From contig SKXG01000320.1 in the NCBI GenBank assembly GCA_007128525.1, positions 1 to 6,733 of the forward strand: a DNA stretch of 6,733 bases. The letters run 5' to 3'. Below the pieces are notes generated by a model. The model saw nothing but the letters and a program-made list of their open reading frames with translations. It was not told the origin of the DNA and made no database searches. Within the stretch, counting starts at the first letter, position 1. Every line of letters starts with the position of its first letter. This document shows, piece by piece, positions 5,184 to 6,733 of the stretch. The translations under genes were made by a program, and so were the position numbers. Origin of the DNA: Pseudomonadales bacterium (GTDB taxonomy: Bacteria > Pseudomonadota > Gammaproteobacteria > Pseudomonadales > Azotimanducaceae).

Positions 5184-6733
5184 TAATGCCCGGCTGTGTG
5201 GCTCTGGGTCAGCCAGATCATGCGCACAGCCGCCGCCACGTCGTGCAGACGCTCTCGGTCCATCTCCTGCGCAGTATCGACCGCGCAAACGAGTGGATAC
5301 TTCAGGTTCAGGCCGTGACCACGCGCAAGCTGCGCCTCCAGCACAGTCAGATCGGCTTCGGACGGATCCTCCCCGGCCCGTGCTCGCGCTTCGATGCGCT
5401 GCCGGAGCACGTCAGGCGGCGCCTGCGCATACACAATGGCCCAGGGCGTGCCGCAGGTATGCGCAAGCTCAATGAACGCCATGCGCCGCGTCCCGTCGAG
5501 AAAACTGGCATCGACAATGCAATGCACACCAGCCCGCAACAATGCAGCCGCGTGCTCGGCAAGCAGCGCATAGACTTTCCCCGTACGCGATGCGCTGTAC
5601 AGGCCCTGGTTCAGACCTGAACCAGAGGATTCCACCGGCCCCATACCGAACAGACGCCTGCGTTCGCGATCGGCGCAGAGCCGGACACCGGGCAAGACCC
5701 CAACCAACCGTTTGGACAGCCAGGACTTGCCGGAGCCGGAATAACCACAGGTCATCAACAGGCCGGGCGCCTTGTGCATGGCCCACAGCTCAGCCAGGTG
5801 CAGATGCGCATTAAAGGCCTTGCGTGCCAACCGCCGACCGGCTTCATCATCACTCTGGGTCAACCGCAGCGCCGCCACTTTGGCCCGCACCATGGCCCGA
5901 TACACCAGATAGAAGTCGAGCAATCCGGCACCCGCATAGTCGCCACTCTCGGCGAGATAAGCGTCCAGCAGCGAGAAAGCCAAGTCCTTGCGCTTGTGAT
6001 GCAGGCAGTCCATGACCAGAAAAGCCAGGTCGCTGATCGGATCGATCCAACGCAGCGCCGGATCGAATTCGATACAGTCGAAGGCGCGCACGGCGCCGTC
6101 CTCCCAATACAGATTACCCAGGTGCAGGTCGCCGTGACAGGCGCGAATCCAGCCATCGCGATAGCGTGCTTCCAGCAGGGGTTTGAGCGCCTCATAACGC
6201 GACGCCGTCCAGCGCTGCAGGCTGTCCAGCCGCGTCAGTTCCTCCGCAGACGCCTGCCGACCAAGCGCGGCTCGCAGCTGCTTGAAATTCTCATTCATCG
6301 GCGCGAGCAGTTGCTCCGGCGCCCCATAAGCGCCGGCGCTTGCTGCGGGCTGCTGCTGATGGATGCGTGCCAGCTCAACGCCGAAAGCCTGCAGATCAGC
6401 CGATTTCAGGGTCGCCAGTCGGGCCAGCAGCTCGGCATCGGGCGGGAAGCGGCGCATCAGCACGCCCGGCTCCATGTCCGCCGGCCAGCTGTCGTCATCA
6501 CGGGCCAGCGCCTCGTCCGCCAACAGCGTCTCGAGCTGATATCCGTCTGCTGTCGGCTGCAGCATAACCAGGCCCAGGTACAGGTCCGGCGCGAAAGCCT
6601 GATTGCCACGCAACTCTTCGAGGCAAAAATGACGCCGCCGCCGGGCCTCGGAGAAGTCCAGAAACCCGAGGTCTACCGGCTTCTTGAACTTGTACGCCCG
6701 GTCTGCCGTCAGCAAGACCCAGGACACATGGGT
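5183..6733 (-). CDS. Fused aminoglycoside-phosphotransferase-like/P-loop kinase-like protein, N-terminus beyond the window
   Basis: This is a two-domain protein of the widespread family often annotated as bifunctional aminoglycoside phosphotransferase/ATP-binding protein; its substrate is unknown. Numbering is from the GTG at 6727. The N-terminal half carries KFKKPVDLGFLDFS (13-26) and the phosphotransferase loop HGDLHLGN (198-205). DCIEFD (217-222) and DPISDLAFLVMD (229-240) follow. The C-terminal half has a Walker A motif GYSGSGKS (328-335), CADRERRRLFG (351-361) and VDASFL (405-410), as in predicted AAA-type small-molecule kinases. The GTG is not the true start. The frame stays open to the edge, and the two codons before it read Thr-His, fitting the family motif ETHISWVLL. 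About 20-30 residues are therefore missing. Walker A is followed by Trp rather than the usual Thr, and CAD replaces the usual RSD. The gene converges on ubiX, so it probably has no role in ubiquinone synthesis. Aminoglycoside resistance should not be assumed. Confidence 0.85.
   Translation of the reverse strand, partial: THVSWVLLTADRAYKFKKPVDLGFLDFSEARRRRHFCLEELRGNQAFAPDLYLGLVMLQPTADGYQLETLLADEALARDDDSWPADMEPGVLMRRFPPDAELLARLATLKSADLQAFGVELARIHQQQPAASAGAYGAPEQLLAPMNENFKQLRAALGRQASAEELTRLDSLQRWTASRYEALKPLLEARYRDGWIRACHGDLHLGNLYWEDGAVRAFDCIEFDPALRWIDPISDLAFLVMDCLHHKRKDLAFSLLDAYLAESGDYAGAGLLDFYLVYRAMVRAKVAALRLTQSDDEAGRRLARKAFNAHLHLAELWAMHKAPGLLMTCGYSGSGKSWLSKRLVGVLPGVRLCADRERRRLFGMGPVESSGSGLNQGLYSASRTGKVYALLAEHAAALLRAGVHCIVDASFLDGTRRMAFIELAHTCGTPWAIVYAQAPPDVLRQRIEARARAGEDPSEADLTVLEAQLARGHGLNLKYPLVCAVDTAQEMDRERLHDVAAAVRMIWLTQSHTAGH

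Noticed and set aside
6725..6727. GTG as the true start of the kinase-like gene
   Set aside because: The frame continues upstream to the window edge, and the Thr-His codons before it fit a conserved family motif. The gene is truncated by the window.

Overview
The window is GC-rich, gene-dense bacterial DNA, apparently from a ubiquinone-making proteobacterium. A gammaproteobacterium is most likely, because FabA, UbiX, UbiD and UbiTUV all resemble the Escherichia coli and Pseudomonas versions. I cannot name a genus. No mobile element, RNA gene, CRISPR array or sign of recent transfer was seen.

Layout, left to right. (1) The left edge cuts the start of fabA (minus strand, beta-hydroxydecanoyl-ACP dehydratase). 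Its 185-bp upstream gap holds a candidate sigma70 promoter. (2) A minus-strand operon transcribed as ubiT, then ubiU, then ubiV fills 2982 down to 314. The genes are tightly coupled: an 8-nt overlap, then a 10-nt gap. (3) A short divergent control region follows. It contains a 9/10 match to the FNR/ANR box (TTGAT-N4-ATCAA) at 3046-3059. (4) A plus-strand pair, ubiD then ubiX (13-nt overlap), fills 3115 to 5168. (5) A convergent minus-strand gene runs off the right edge. It encodes a fused phosphotransferase-like/P-loop kinase-like protein of unknown role.

How the genes work together. UbiX makes prenylated FMN, the cofactor UbiD needs to decarboxylate 3-octaprenyl-4-hydroxybenzoate. UbiU-UbiV (4Fe-4S proteins of the U32 family) and UbiT (SCP2 lipid-binding domain) form the known oxygen-independent ubiquinone route. 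There they replace the O2-dependent ring hydroxylases and the aerobic accessory lipid carrier. The decarboxylation module and the anaerobic hydroxylation module therefore sit back to back around a putative oxygen-responsive control site. All cluster cysteines of UbiU and UbiV are present, so the system looks intact.

The proteins belong to known families. The parts most worth checking are the FNR/ANR-type box, the divergent arrangement, and the placement of fabA (oxygen-independent unsaturated fatty acid synthesis) just downstream.
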